From NCBI GenBank assembly GCA_029204225.1, contig CM055095.1:53233836-53295335 (forward strand): a stretch of DNA of 61,500 nucleotides. The letters are read 5' to 3'. Source of the stretch: Diphasiastrum complanatum (Eukaryota > Streptophyta > Lycopodiopsida > Lycopodiales > Lycopodiaceae). Both the position numbers and the translations under genes were made by a program. Position 1 is the stretch's first letter; every line of letters begins with the position of its first letter. The notes below the pieces were generated by a model. It did no database searches. It was not told where the DNA came from and saw only the letters and a program-made list of their open reading frames with translations. This document shows, piece by piece, positions 1 through 10,815 of the stretch.

Positions 1-206
1 CAATCTACTCAATATCTTTGCATAACCAGATATGTCATTATAGTATTAGGTTTTGAATATTACATTCATCATCTCTCCATTACCCTTTGTACACTTATCA
101 TCCAAAAGAGGAGATTTCTCTCTCTCTTGGAGAACGATAAAACCTTTTTTACTACATAGTTTACGGATTTTGTGGAAATCTATAACGACTAGTCTACCCC
201 ATAACT
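1..206 (+). repeat. 3' part of a Ty3/gypsy 5' LTR
   Basis: The window opens inside an LTR; only its last ~200 bases are present. It is placed by the tRNA-primer site that follows directly and by the gypsy coding remnants downstream on the same strand. The left boundary is outside the window, so length and LTR pairing cannot be judged. Confidence 0.55.
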
Positions 207-224
207 TGGCACCGTTGTCGGAGA
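207..224 (+). other. Primer binding site of the gypsy element
   Basis: TGGCACCGTTGTCGGAGA resembles the TGGCGCCGTTGCCGGGGA-type primer site of plant Ty3/gypsy elements and sits immediately after the LTR end. It fixes the element's orientation as plus. Confidence 0.6.
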
Positions 225-639
225 GATGAATTTTCGTCTTTCATGATTTTTAAGTGTACTAAGTCCGCTGAATCTTATTTATGTAATGCCAAGAGACCAG
301 CCACATGCAACTATTGAGCATAAATGTTTAGAACGAGCACAATGATTAGAAGCATATAGGAAGGCATGCAATCTGTATTTTCATAATTTGCGAAATTCAC
401 CAATAAGAACCAAATTAAGTCTTGAAGCATTCGATAACCTTTACAACAGTTCTGTAGCACTTGTAAATTCATTTGAATGAGAGCTTGCTAACTCATCGAA
501 TTCATTTGAACCTTCATCTTCAAAACACAGTTCTGATTCTAGTTCTGAATCGAAGTTCGAACAAGATCCTGATCCACCATCAGAGCCAGAATTTGAACAA
601 GAGCGTGAGCCATCATCTGAATCTACATCTACATCATCT

Positions 640-1757
640 GAACATAGTTCCGAGTCGTCCGATCCACCTGATCCACCACCTAACCGACGCCTGATAATAT
701 GGCAAACCCAGTGCCACCCACATCTAGCAAAATCAGATGAAAATAGCTATTTATCACAGTTCAAGTCAATTACTATAGCCAATAAAGAAAATACTAACAA
801 GGATAAAGTTAGAATCCTGCCAGGTCTTCTGCGTAAGCAGGCGAGAATCTGGTATAGCCAGTTGGTTTTGAAAACGATTAATACTTGGAATGCTTTAAAG
901 GTAGTGTTTCTTAAACAATTTAAAGAGATAGGATATTCCACTAGACTGTTAGCCAGACTTAATTCTGTGGAGAAAAAGCCGAAGGTGTCGCTTAGGAAAT
1001 ATACTTGAAGAGTCAAGAATTTTATAGAGAAGCTAGGGGCATAGCCATGCATAATGAATAGTTTTTGTGTGGGTTACCCAAGAAGATGGATAGGTACCAT
1101 CGTTAGGGATTGATGAATTAGTTAGAGCATTTCATAGCATCCGTAGAGAATTATGAAACTTCTGAAATTTCTAGAAGAAGAAGAAATGATATAAAGAGTA
1201 ATAAGAAGCATAAACAGAAAAGAATAGAAGAATCCGACTCGTCTACTCATTCAGAATCAAAATCCGATTCAGCAGATGAAGAAGAGTCTTCTGATTCTTC
1301 GTCCTATTCTTCTTCGTCTGAAGAAGAAACCACCTATAAGAAATCTAAGAGTAAGAACTCAGATAGGAAAAGAAAGATGGAAAAGTCTGCAAAGGTGGAT
1401 CCATTAAGGAAGAGTGTAGAGCTTTCAGCAAAAGAGATGGGGGACTTGAAAGTCTAGATGTCTGACATTAAAGCAAAGAGGAAGAAAGCAAAATCAAACG
1501 CTAATGTTTGGTGTACGACTTGCAATCAAGAGGGACATTCTAAAACAAACTGTCCTAATTTACAGACCAACTATATAGAGGAAGAACTAATTCTCTGTCC
1601 AAATGATAACCACGAGGAGATAGCTTATACTGGTGCTTCCCCTAACCAAAAGAATCCTACACCTAAGCCACGATCCAACCAACAATATACCATTTTGCGT
1701 AGAGGAACGGTGACATGTCACTGTCGAATGTCCTCAGCCACAACAGCCAAGGTCTAA
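640..1757 (+). pseudogene. Gypsy gag remnant with zinc knuckle
   Basis: Around 800-1050 a frame reads like the retrotransposon gag capsid domain (tryptophan-tyrosine motif, then TWNALKVVFLKQFKEIGYST and LLARLNSVEKK). A serine/acidic-rich linker follows at ~1200-1330. A CX2CX4HX4C zinc knuckle, CTTCNQEGHSKTNC, lies near 1515-1560. Several in-frame stops and shifts split the ORF. In an intact element Gag would form the cytoplasmic particle and bind element RNA. Confidence 0.7.
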
Positions 1758-2268
1758 ACCGCGGTTTGTAAATACACCTAGAGAAGATGAGCCACGCACA
1801 ACATGGTAGTCCAAAGGATAGAAGTAGAGTCCGAGACTTTAGAAAATCAAGACCATGATTGGCCTGAATTAGACTTAGATCTAGATAAAGTTACAACTAG
1901 AAGTAGGAAAGAACCACTAACTCTTCGAGATAAGAAGAAATCTAAGAAGGTGAAAAATGCGACATTGCGAAAACTACGAAAAGCGTGAAAAATGTGACAA
2001 CCAAGATGCAAACTGCAAAACAGTCCATAGAAAATCCTAAAGACCTAGACTTTGGTAGATCTAATGAAAAATACTATGAACCAGATATCAATTTGTAGGC
2101 TAAGAAACTCCTAGATGAAGAAACGAAGAAAGTTAAAGAAGTGACGTTATTAGATCCAAAATAATAAGTAATGAGATACCTAGAGATCCATCACCACTTA
2201 AACATCGCTCTTATAACATAGTAGAAGATTTCGCTTCTAGGATGCCTAATATAACATTCAAATAGCTA

Positions 2269-3025
2269 TTGGAAGATAACCAGTACTATAAGAAGGAGAT
2301 TAAGCAATTCTTGCAAAAGAAAAAAAAAAGGAAAGCTAAATTGCCACCGATCGATGTAGTACTGGTAAACTATGGCAATGAAGGCCAACCTGAGATTCAG
2401 ATTTTAATCAATGGATGCATTTTAGACAATGCACCCATAGATTTTGGATCTAGTATAAATATCATGACTCAGGAACCTGCGTAGAGTTAGGTATTCACCA
2501 CCGAATTTCAGAGACCAGATGGCTACAACAGCATGAAAGAGTCATAAAAGGATCACTGTATCTTGGGAAAAGGATGAGTATGAAGGTGAAACACCGATGT
2601 CATCCTCAATTTACACTTCGGAGGACGAATAAGTCCACTTTGCAAGGACTGAGGAAGAGGAAAGGTTTATACAATTATCCATACCCGCATATATTAATAG
2701 AGTAGAATATGTAGATAGAGGAGACTGTGGAGTTCCCAAAATTAGTGCCATTATAGGTGGCCAAACTATTAATAAAATACTAGTTGATTTAGGATCAAGT
2801 ATAAACTTGATGACTGAAAAAATGGCTAAGGAGTTAGGATTAGAAGACCGGATTCAGCCTATTGTTCATCATGAAATACATTTAGCTGACGCATCTCGAT
2901 GCATACCAATAGGAGAGTTAAGAAGTATTAATGTAAATATAGAAATAGAGACTTTCATGATGAATATCTTTGTTATAAACCCAGTGGATATGCCACTGTA
3001 TTCTATATTGTTTGGTAGACCATAG
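2269..3025 (+). pseudogene. Gypsy aspartic protease remnant, motif present twice
   Basis: Two successive blocks look like retropepsin active-site regions: IDFGSSINIM near 2430-2465 and VDLGSSINLM near 2780-2812. The second continues with a fuller protease fold (DASRCIPIGELRSINVNI, then MPLYSILFGRP). The canonical motif is D-S/T-G; here the middle residue is F or L, so both look inactive. A stop separates the copies. Either the domain was duplicated or a second gypsy fragment was joined in. Confidence 0.6.
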
Positions 3026-3379
3026 TTATACCAAGCGGATGCTATTATAAATTGGTCAGCCAAACAGATATTTTTTCCAGGAATACTGACAGCTAGTCCA
3101 GTTGGAGGACATCTTATTAGATGGGGTGAGAAAGTAGGGGAACCTACAAATCCTCAGGTTAGTTTCATTGAGTGTTATGAGATAGATGAGGAGGATGGAA
3201 GAGAGTTACCATCCGAATCAAGGGAAGTTCTTGGAGGAACCAGAGCAAGCCTAATGAGGGAATGACAGATAAAAATGATTATATAGAAATTGAAATCAGT
3301 AGAGGTAAAACTTTGAATTTGTATAAACATCAATCTGACCAGGAGCGGGAGGAGTACATATTACTTTTTCAAAAAATTT

Positions 3380-4720
3380 AAAATGCATTTGCTTGGTCAA
3401 TGGATAGTTTAACTAGTATACCAATTGAATGGGGAGAACATAGAATAGATCTAATCTAGGGCACTATACCAGTGAGGCAGAGACAATATAGGTTAAACCC
3501 AAAGTACTCATTATTAGTAAACGATGAATTAGATAGATGTCTTAGAGCGAGAATTATAGTAGTGAATGGATATCACCTATTGTAATAATACCAAAGAAAA
3601 AGACAGGTAAGATTAGAGTATGTCAGGATTTTAGAAAGTTGAACGCGGCTACCGCAAAAGACTACCATCCACTGCCATACACAGACATTATAATAGACCA
3701 AGTAGCAGGTCCTAAACGCTATAGTTTTTTAGATGGTTTTTCAGGATACAACCAAGTCTTCATTAAAGAGGAAGACAGATCTAAGACCATTTTCACTACT
3801 GATTGGAGGACGTACTCTTATACGTGAATACCCTTTGGTCTATGTAATGCACCTACAACATTCCAGTGTCTGATGACTAACATTTTCCAAAATTTTGTGT
3901 GGAAATTTTTAGAAATCTTCATGGATGACTTTTGCGTTTATTCGGATACCAAGGATCATTTAGATGCATTAGAAAAAACTTTGAGAAGATGCCAAGAGAC
4001 ATTTTTGTGTCCTTCCAAATGCTATTTTGGGATGAGGGAAGACATCCTATTAGGACACAAAATCTTGAAGGATGGCATTCAAGCCGATATCGAAAAAGTT
4101 AAAATGATTTTAGAATTGGATGAGCCAACTAATTTACGAGAGCTTAGAGCATTCTTAGGCCACGTAGGATATTATCTAAGAATAATAAAAAACTATGTAA
4201 TAGTAGTTACTCCACTGACTGGATTATTAAAAAAATCTGTAGAATACTACTGGTTACAGGATCTCCAGGATGCTTTCGAAAACTTAAAACAGTCTCTAGC
4301 CGAAGCAACTGGAGTAAGACCTCTAGATTGGGCAAAGAAATTTCACGTATATGTAGACACTTCATCATTCGCAATAGGTGTAGTGCTTAGCCAAAAAGAC
4401 GATCAAAATATTGATTATCCAATTTATTATGCTGGTAGACAATTAGTAGCTTTCGAGAGAAATTATTTCGCCACAGAGCAAGAAGCATTAGGCATGATCT
4501 ATTCAGTTAAAAAATTTAGGCATTATCTTCCCTTTTGTTTTCCATGTAGATCACTATGCACTAAAGCATCTAGTAAATAAACCCGACCTTTCAGGAAGGA
4601 TAGCTAGATGGGTTCTATTATTAGATGAGTTTGACTATCAAGTGGAGCTAAGGAGAGGAAAGGACCACCAAAATGCCGACTATATATCACGACTTAAAAC
4701 TAAAAACCAATTCGAACCAA
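3380..4720 (+). pseudogene. Gypsy reverse transcriptase and RNase H remnant
   Basis: RT blocks appear in order: VCQDFRKLNAAT, YSFLDGFSGYNQVFIKEEDR, IPFGLCNAPTTFQ and FMDDFCVYSD, the last being the YMDD catalytic box with F for Y. The connection and RNase H region follow with VYVDTSSFAIGVVLSQ and YYAGRQL. A stop interrupts at ~3827 and a frameshift falls near 4540; the frame then resumes with the RNase H end (LRRGKDHQNADYISRL). In an active element this enzyme copies element RNA into DNA. Confidence 0.85.
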
Positions 4721-5112
4721 TTTCTGATGAATTCCCAGATGAGTACATAATGCGCATTCAAGCGGAATCATCTAACTATACAGATATTATTAATTTCTTA
4801 CAAGATCAAATCTATCTCGAACACTTTAACAAACAACAAAAAATTGTTTTTGTTACAAAAGTAGGACCGTATACAATTATAGATAAAGTATTATACAAAC
4901 TAGGAGATGACGATAACTTTCGTCGCTGTTTAGAACCCAAAAAAGCCAACACTGTAATACGTGCGCTCCATGAACAAGATCCAGGGGGCCATTATGCTCT
5001 TAAAAATACTGCTAGAAAAATTCTAAATGCTAAGTATTGGCCTACACTTTATAGAGAAGTTAAACTTTTCATTCAAAAATGTCAAGCATGTCAGAGGATG
5101 GGGAGACCCAGC
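4721..5112 (+). pseudogene. Gypsy integrase N-terminal HHCC fragment
   Basis: The frame following RNase H contains an HHCC zinc-binding module: HEQDPGGHY, then CQACQRMG at its end. The DDE catalytic core expected next is absent, because the sequence switches at ~5113 to a copia RNase H reading frame. The integrase is therefore truncated by recombination or an older insertion. Confidence 0.75.
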
Positions 5113-5185
5113 TGAACAAAGCATATAGAAGTAAAATATCACTTCATATTTGAAAAGCTTTGTTCAAGAGACATCGCTACACAAG
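5113..5185 (+). pseudogene. Copia RNase H C-terminal fragment, part 1
   Basis: From ~5115 the plus strand reads TKHIEVKYHFIFEKL, the well-known RTKHIE-K-H block near the C-terminus of Ty1/copia RNase H. It is cut at 5185 by the 5186-10002 element and resumes at 10008 in the same frame once one copy of the target duplication is removed. The joint with gypsy integrase lies at about 5110-5115. Confidence 0.75.
5181..5185 (+). repeat. Target site duplication ACAAG (left)
   Basis: ACAAG directly precedes the terminal TGTGC of the left LTR and recurs directly after the right LTR at 10003-10007. A 5-bp duplication is usual for LTR-element integration. Confidence 0.85.
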
Positions 5186-6016
5186 TGTGCAAAAAGTACA
5201 AAAAGGACCAAGAGTGGATCCTAATCTGATCCTCAAGAGGGATTGGTTGTCAGATTACTTGATCTATCAATCTACTTCAGATTAAGATCAATCTAGATCA
5301 ATTCTAGACACAAAATCCTAACAAGAACAATCATTAATTGAAGGTAAGTGTACTTTATGGTTTCACACGTGTGAAAAACTGTCTGAGTACGGACTCCAAC
5401 CTGAAAATCAAGCACACATTGATAGAACCTCAAAACAATCAAAAGAAATGTAGACAAATGGAGAGAATCACTCAAAATTGCTTCCAAAACCAAGATTGGT
5501 GTCTCACATTGATTATGGCCAAATGTGGCTCTATATATACAATAAGTGGGAGCTCGTGGTATTGATCATCCCTCTGATCCCACATGTGTAAAGGTGCTTT
5601 GTCATATGATGATTCATCATGCAAAACTGACACTTGGACAAAACCTTTTATTTGGAGCACTTTTGGTCCATTTTCCTTCTATATGAGATCTACTTGGAAA
5701 TCTTCTAGAAGTCAAAATTCACCTAATTCAGCTTATTCCACACATGTGAGCTGTCCTCTAAACATGGGATATGACACCTAACCAAAGGATGTGGCTCATG
5801 CAATCAATAGATTGATGCCATGTGTCATATGTCTAGAAAACTAGTTTTTGGCCTTTTTAGCCACTAGAACTTGAATTAAATCATATGTACAACCTATATG
5901 ATTATGGTACATGACAAGTACATTATTTTCACATGTGGGAACAGGCTCCACACATGTGTGTTTATCTATATACAAGATTTTTGGCCTCTACCAAGCTTAT
6001 TTTTGCATTTTTCACA
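5186..6016 (-). repeat. Left (3') LTR, 831 bp
   Basis: Starts TGTGCAAAAAG and ends TTTTTCACA. It aligns along its length with 9193-10002; I count a few dozen differences by eye, plus about 20 bases near 5750 absent from the right LTR. It contains the exact palindrome TTTCACACGTGTGAAA at 5361-5376. Confidence 0.9.
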
Positions 6017-6030
6017 CTCTTCCTCAAAAA
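6017..6030 (-). other. Polypurine tract
   Basis: Read on the minus strand, TTTTTGAGGAAGAG lies flush against the LTR. Its position at the inner edge of the 3' LTR is that of the plus-strand DNA primer. Confidence 0.7.
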
Positions 6031-6292
6031 TCTAGCTTGGTAAATCTAGCTAGATGGAAAACAAGATGATCTTGAACTTGACTCCATGGGCTGAATTGGT
6101 CTTTGTTGGTTCAAAAGGTGTGAAGATCAGCCAATGAGCTTGATTTTGATCTGAAATCACCATATCCATGATAGTGATTATGTGATGTTGACATCTTTGA
6201 TGAGCTTGAGAGCTTTGCACCATCCTAGCATCTTTGAAATTGATTCCTTCCAAATTTCATGTAGATGCTTGACTTTGAGGCTTGCTCCTTCT

Positions 6293-6881
6293 TCATGTGC
6301 ATGCTCCACATGAGATATGCTCCTCTTTCCCTTGAAATGTGAGCCACATGGAATCAACCATATTTCTTGAGTTTCTTCTTGGAATCACAATTTGAGAAGG
6401 TCTCTCCTCCTCAATCCTTGGCACACTTGAACCTTGAGAAGGATTCTCCTCCTCAATCCTTGGCACATTTGAACCTTGAGATGACTCCTTAAGAGCCTCT
6501 TCATGGTGCTCCTTTTTGATGGAAATCCGAGACCTCCATGTCTCATAATGATCACAACAAGTACGACCATTCAATATGCACTTCCTATGATTATCAAGAT
6601 TACTTATGCTAGAAACATAAGTCCAAAAATCACCACAACCTTGGCATGATTTTTCCAATATTGAAATCAAAAGGTATTTCCATCTCAATAAGGCTAACTA
6701 CTTGCTTATGGATATAAGTGTCCACTTTGGATGCTTCACTTATTCTCATAAGAAGTTTACAACTTGCCTTTAAGATTGAAAACTTACAATTCTCATCTTT
6801 ATGAATGAACACATCATTCATGATTTTATTGAAACCAAAAGATCCTACATTATGAAGGTATTTCCATTTCTTTGACTTCAT
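6293..6881 (-). pseudogene. Degraded C-terminal ORF of the gag-only family
   Basis: Minus-strand fragments include SEASKVDTYIHKQVVSLIEM, which resembles the block NSEASNLDTILYINY of the elements at 39.3 kb and 29.5 kb. A frameshift near 6680 leads to another frame with a short direct repeat (PRIEEENPSQ / PRIEEERPSQ) and IPRRNSRN. The latter resembles the linker between integrase and RT in copia polyproteins, so the element may be a chimera. Function unknown. Confidence 0.4.
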
Positions 6882-7104
6882 AATAATGTAAGCTTACAAG
6901 GAAAGCATATTTTGCTATCTTTTAAGGCATCACACTCCACTAGCATTGCCTTAAGCCACCTTTGAGATACAAAAATCCCTTCAAAGCAAAATAGATCTTC
7001 ATAAGTTGACATGAGAGCATAAATGAAACTATTTTCATTTTGTGATTGATGCTCCTTATTCTTGATTGATTTCTCTTGGATCATAACAATAAGTTTGAAT
7101 TTAT

Positions 7105-7593
7105 CTAAAGTTCCAAGCAACTTTCCAAGGACATAAAATAAATCCAGGTTACTTTCATGAAAGTGACATCTATCTTTGCATCTTGAACCAAACAATGTAC
7201 TTCCAAATGAAAAATTTCAAAATATTTGACATGTGTTGTAATGGGCTCTTGAAGACAAATCTTGCAAGTCCTTGTGAGACTCCAAGCCTCATTCTCCTTT
7301 CCACAAAGGAAACACCTTTCCTTGGACTTGTCCTTCTTGTATTTGCATTTTGAGCTTGAAGCTCCATCCTTCACCTCGGCCCCCTTGCTTTGGTTCTCCT
7401 TGGATGGACTGGTCTTCTTTTTGTAGCAGCTTGAGAAAAAATATCCTCCCTTGCCACAAAGGTTGCACTCAGGATCCTTTCTTTCCTTCAATAGGATGCC
7501 ACCTATTGATGCCATGTGAATAAAAACCTGTGATATGATTCTACAAATGTAATTTGTGACTTTCAAGAGACTAGATTTGAACATCTTCAACAA
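7105..7593 (-). pseudogene. Gag-like zinc-finger fragment
   Basis: This 162-codon frame has two Cys clusters, CNLCGKGGYFFSSC and CFLCGKENEAW followed by CKIC. The first resembles a CCHC zinc knuckle with histidine lost; a lysine/serine-rich linker separates them. It occupies the position of the nucleocapsid part of Gag. The capsid part is not recognisable. Confidence 0.45.
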
Positions 7594-7599
7594 TCTAGA

Positions 7600-9179
7600 A
7601 GGATCTACAAAAGATCTAGCTCACAAATCTAAGAATCAATCTTCACAGTAATGACTAGTCACTTGGAAACTTTGCTTTGATCACTAAGACAAAAGCACAC
7701 AATCTTTGAATCAAATCACTAAAGAAATCAGATCCAATCTCCTATTGGAATCATCAAATACCAATGACTCTTTCTTTTGAAAGTTGAAATGGATATGAAA
7801 AACATTTGACACCTAGATTTTCCTTTTCACTTGACTAGTTCTCTCAACACTTGAGATTCTTGAACAAAAGATGGGTTTTGTTTCAAATACATGAAAATCA
7901 AACTTAATCACTTCTTTTGGACTCGCTCTTGACCCAAATAATCTCACACTTGAGATTTAGAATGAATTTGATTTGATTTGACATCAAACTATACCACCAA
8001 TTTTTCACAAAGCTTAAAAAATTAGACAACTAGAGATTCACAAAGATCTCAACTATGCATGAATACTCAAATATGGACTCCTCCTCATTCTAGACATCCA
8101 ATGGGATCTCAAATTGACCCTCACACTCTCACAAAGAAAGTTGAATAGAACTAATTTGAGTTTCAAACATACTATGTCAATTTTTGCTCAACAAATTGAA
8201 TTCAATCACTCCTATTGGATTCCACCAATTACTCTACCTTTTAAGACTTGGAATGAAATTCAAAATCAAAAGTTGTGATTTTTCTCACTAAGATATTGTG
8301 CTTCAAAGAGCTAATGCCACTTAGAAATATTTGATCACATAGGAGAAGACAAATTCTTCACCAATAACAACACATAATGAGCTTCTAGATCTTGCCCTCT
8401 ACAAAGGAAGAAACTCTTAGAAAATTGGATCTCTCTCTACACATTTGCCATAGACACCTTAATGAATCTTTTCAAACCTTACAATCACCCAAACAAATTG
8501 ATTAGGGTTGAACAATGTGACTTGGATCTCAATCTCTTTTCTGGAACTCTCAATTGAAGCCAATCTATGTCAAATTCTACAAAAGATTTGCATAGATGCT
8601 CTATATGCACTAGAAACTCTCAAAGGTTTCACTTGGAGGATAGATCCAAGGATGTTTTCTAGCAAATTGATGCTTCTAAACTTGACCCTATCACTCTTGA
8701 ACAAATCTAGAGTGATGGTACAATGGATTTCAACCTCTCACCTTGCATATCACTCCTTAATCTATGATTTTTAGCAAAGTCTCTCTCAACTTCAACATGC
8801 ACTCAAAAAATCAGAGATGATCAATTAATGCACCTATTTCAAGCTTCAAATTTAATTTCTTGGCTGATCTAATCCAAGAACTAATCAAAGGATTAGATTC
8901 TCTATAGAAAATGCTTGATTTTGCACCAAAAATCTCTCTAATTGGGTGTGTGAGTTAAATTCTACAAATTTTTGAATTTTCTCAGCCAAAACATGAGCTG
9001 TACGGCCTCACACGTGTGAAAAGGGTTCCTACAGCCCACAACAAGTTTTGGTCCAAAAATTTTGAGAATATCTATCAAATCCAACTCGCTACCCAAAATT
9101 TGACTAGTTTCCAAAAAACTGCTAATTTTGGCTTTGATTTGGATTAACCCTATCAATTTCAACAAAACCTCTTGTACTA
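7600..9179 (-). other. Untranslated leader of the non-autonomous element
   Basis: About 1.6 kb between primer site and first gag-like frame with no convincing coding frame. 7520-8140 aligns with 40780-41260, so the leader is conserved between copies. An imperfect CACACGTGTG palindrome occurs at 9008-9019. Confidence 0.5.
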
Positions 9180-9192
9180 GGCTCTGATACCA
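9180..9192 (-). other. Primer binding site (initiator Met tRNA type)
   Basis: The minus strand reads TGGTATCAGAGCC flush with the right LTR. This is the common primer site of plant Ty1/copia-type elements, complementary to the initiator methionine tRNA. Confidence 0.9.
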
Positions 9193-10002
9193 TGTGCAAA
9201 AAGTACAAAAAGGACCAAGAGTGGATCCTAATCTGATCCTCAAGAGGGATTGGTTGTCAAATTACTTGATCTATCAATCTATTTTAGATTAAGATCAATC
9301 TAGATCAATTCTAGACACAAAATCCTAACAAGAACAATCATTAATTGAAGGTAAGTGTACTTTATGGTTTCACACGTGTGAAACACTGTTTGAGTACGGA
9401 CTCCAACCTGAAAATCAAGTACACATTGATAGAACCTCAAAACAATCAAAACAAATGTAGACAAATGGAGAGAATCACTCAAAATTGCTTCCAAAACCAA
9501 GATTGATGTCTCACATTGATTATGGCCAAATGTGGCTCTATATATACAATAAGTGGGAGCTCGTGGTACTAATCATCCCTCTGATCCCACATGTGTGAAG
9601 GTGCTTTGTCATATGATGATTCATCATGCAAAACTGACACTTGGACAAGACCTTCTATTTTGAGCACTTTGGTCCATTTTCCTTCTATATGGAGATCTAC
9701 TTGGAAATCTTCTAGAAGTCAAAATTTGCCTACTTTAGCTTATTCCACACATGTGATATGACACCTAACCAAAGGATGTGGCTCATGCAATCAATAGATT
9801 GATGCCATGTGTCATATGTCTAGAAAACTAGTTTTTGGCCTTTTTAGCCACTAGAATTTGAATTAGATCATATGTACAACCTATATGATTATGGTACATG
9901 ACAAGTACACTATTTTCACACGTGGGAACAGGCTCCACACATGTGTGTTTATCTATATACAAGATTTTTGCCTCTACCAAGCTTATTCTTGCATTTTTCA
10001 CA
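9193..10002 (-). repeat. Right (5') LTR, 810 bp
   Basis: TGTGCAAAAAG to TTTTTCACA, partner of 5186-6016. It lacks the ~20-bp stretch present in the left LTR near 5750. The palindrome TTTCACACGTGTGAAA recurs at 9368-9383. Confidence 0.9.
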
Positions 10003-10007
10003 ACAAG
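10003..10007 (+). repeat. Target site duplication ACAAG (right)
   Basis: Second copy of the 5-bp duplication flanking the 5186-10002 element. Confidence 0.85.
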
Positions 10008-10060
10008 TAGCCGATATATTCAGAAAGTCACTAAGCAAAGACAAATTTGAGGATTTCAGG
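10008..10060 (+). pseudogene. Copia RNase H C-terminal fragment, part 2
   Basis: Resumes the frame interrupted at 5185 and reads VADIFRKSLSKDKFEDFRLK followed by LGI and a stop. This matches the invariant ADIFTKPL-F end of copia polyproteins (R for T). It marks the 3' end of an older copia element whose remainder was lost at the gypsy junction. Confidence 0.8.
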
Positions 10061-10750
10061 CTAAAGCTTGGCATATAAACAATATAAGTTTGGATAGTTT
10101 GAAAGACATGTTTGTTTTGCTACAAGATAATACAAATGAGGTAGAGTCTTGTATGCACTTTCTCGTAATTTCTAATTCTCCTCAAGGGACTGCACTTTCA
10201 TCACAAATCCATTTCATATGCTCATCAGATTTTTAATCTTATAGTTTGATTACATCTTGCCTCACCACCTCCATGTCCAATTGAAATTGTGTTGTTCTAC
10301 TGGCTTTTGCGTACTCTTCAATGAAAAATTTTAGGAGATGTTTTTCATCTTATGAAAGAATCCCTTGATTCGTAAGGCATGCAAATTTTGGGAGGTCATA
10401 CATTACAATTGTGAATGCATCCGTAGCTGGAGTTGAGTCCTAACTCTAGGAGCATGGCATACGATCTCTTCATAAAGTTCCACATTTCTAATCGATTCTA
10501 AGCGCTAACTGTGAAGAATTGTATGCAAGCTTGCATCTTACTATCTACTTTTGTAGCAACAATGATAGTTTATGTGGATTCCTTGAGGACATGATGGCAT
10601 TGCAAAATTCCCTCAATGAACAAGAAGAAAAAGTTACAAATTTATCTCCTCGCACCCTCTACTACCTTCAAAGTTTACATCAACTGTTTTGAAAGTTCAA
10701 ATGTACTAATGCTCAACTTTCTTTGTGATAATGCATCTAGGTTTCCAAGG

Positions 10751-10815
10751 GGGGATTGAACTTGGGACCAAAGAATCTTTTGATGCCAAGCTAACCAATT
10801 GAGCAAACCCTACTA
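10751..10815 (-). repeat. tRNA-derived SINE head
   Basis: The minus strand has an A-box-like GCTCAATTGGTTAG and, ~35 bases on, a B-box-like AAGTTCAATCC. This is the internal pol III promoter layout of tRNA-derived SINEs. No poly(A)/T tail or flanking duplication was defined. Confidence 0.5.

Larger units (their letters stand above)
1..5112 (+). mobile_element. Decayed Ty3/gypsy LTR retrotransposon, 3' truncated
   Basis: LTR end, primer site, gag, zinc knuckle, aspartic protease, reverse transcriptase, RNase H and the zinc-binding part of integrase follow in the order PR-RT-RH-IN on the plus strand. That order defines Ty3/gypsy. Stops and frameshifts occur throughout, so it cannot make a polyprotein. 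It ends abruptly inside integrase, after the HHCC region, where a copia fragment begins; the integrase core, 3' LTR and polypurine tract are missing. Confidence 0.85.
5186..10002 (-). mobile_element. Non-autonomous LTR retrotransposon (minus), complete ends
   Basis: Both LTRs, a 5-bp target duplication, a primer site and a polypurine tract can be seen. Orientation is minus: the primer site abuts the right LTR and the polypurine tract abuts the left LTR. The ~3.2-kb internal part has a long untranslated leader (~7600-9179), gag-like zinc-finger fragments (7105-7593) and a degraded downstream ORF (6293-6881). I see no reverse transcriptase, and it would depend on a partner element. It splits an older copia fragment. 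The leader matches 40780-41260, tying it to the gag-only family found twice more in the window. Confidence 0.85.

Noticed and set aside
10240-10440. Minus-strand protein-like reading across frames
   Set aside because: Requires several frame changes and matches no family I can name.
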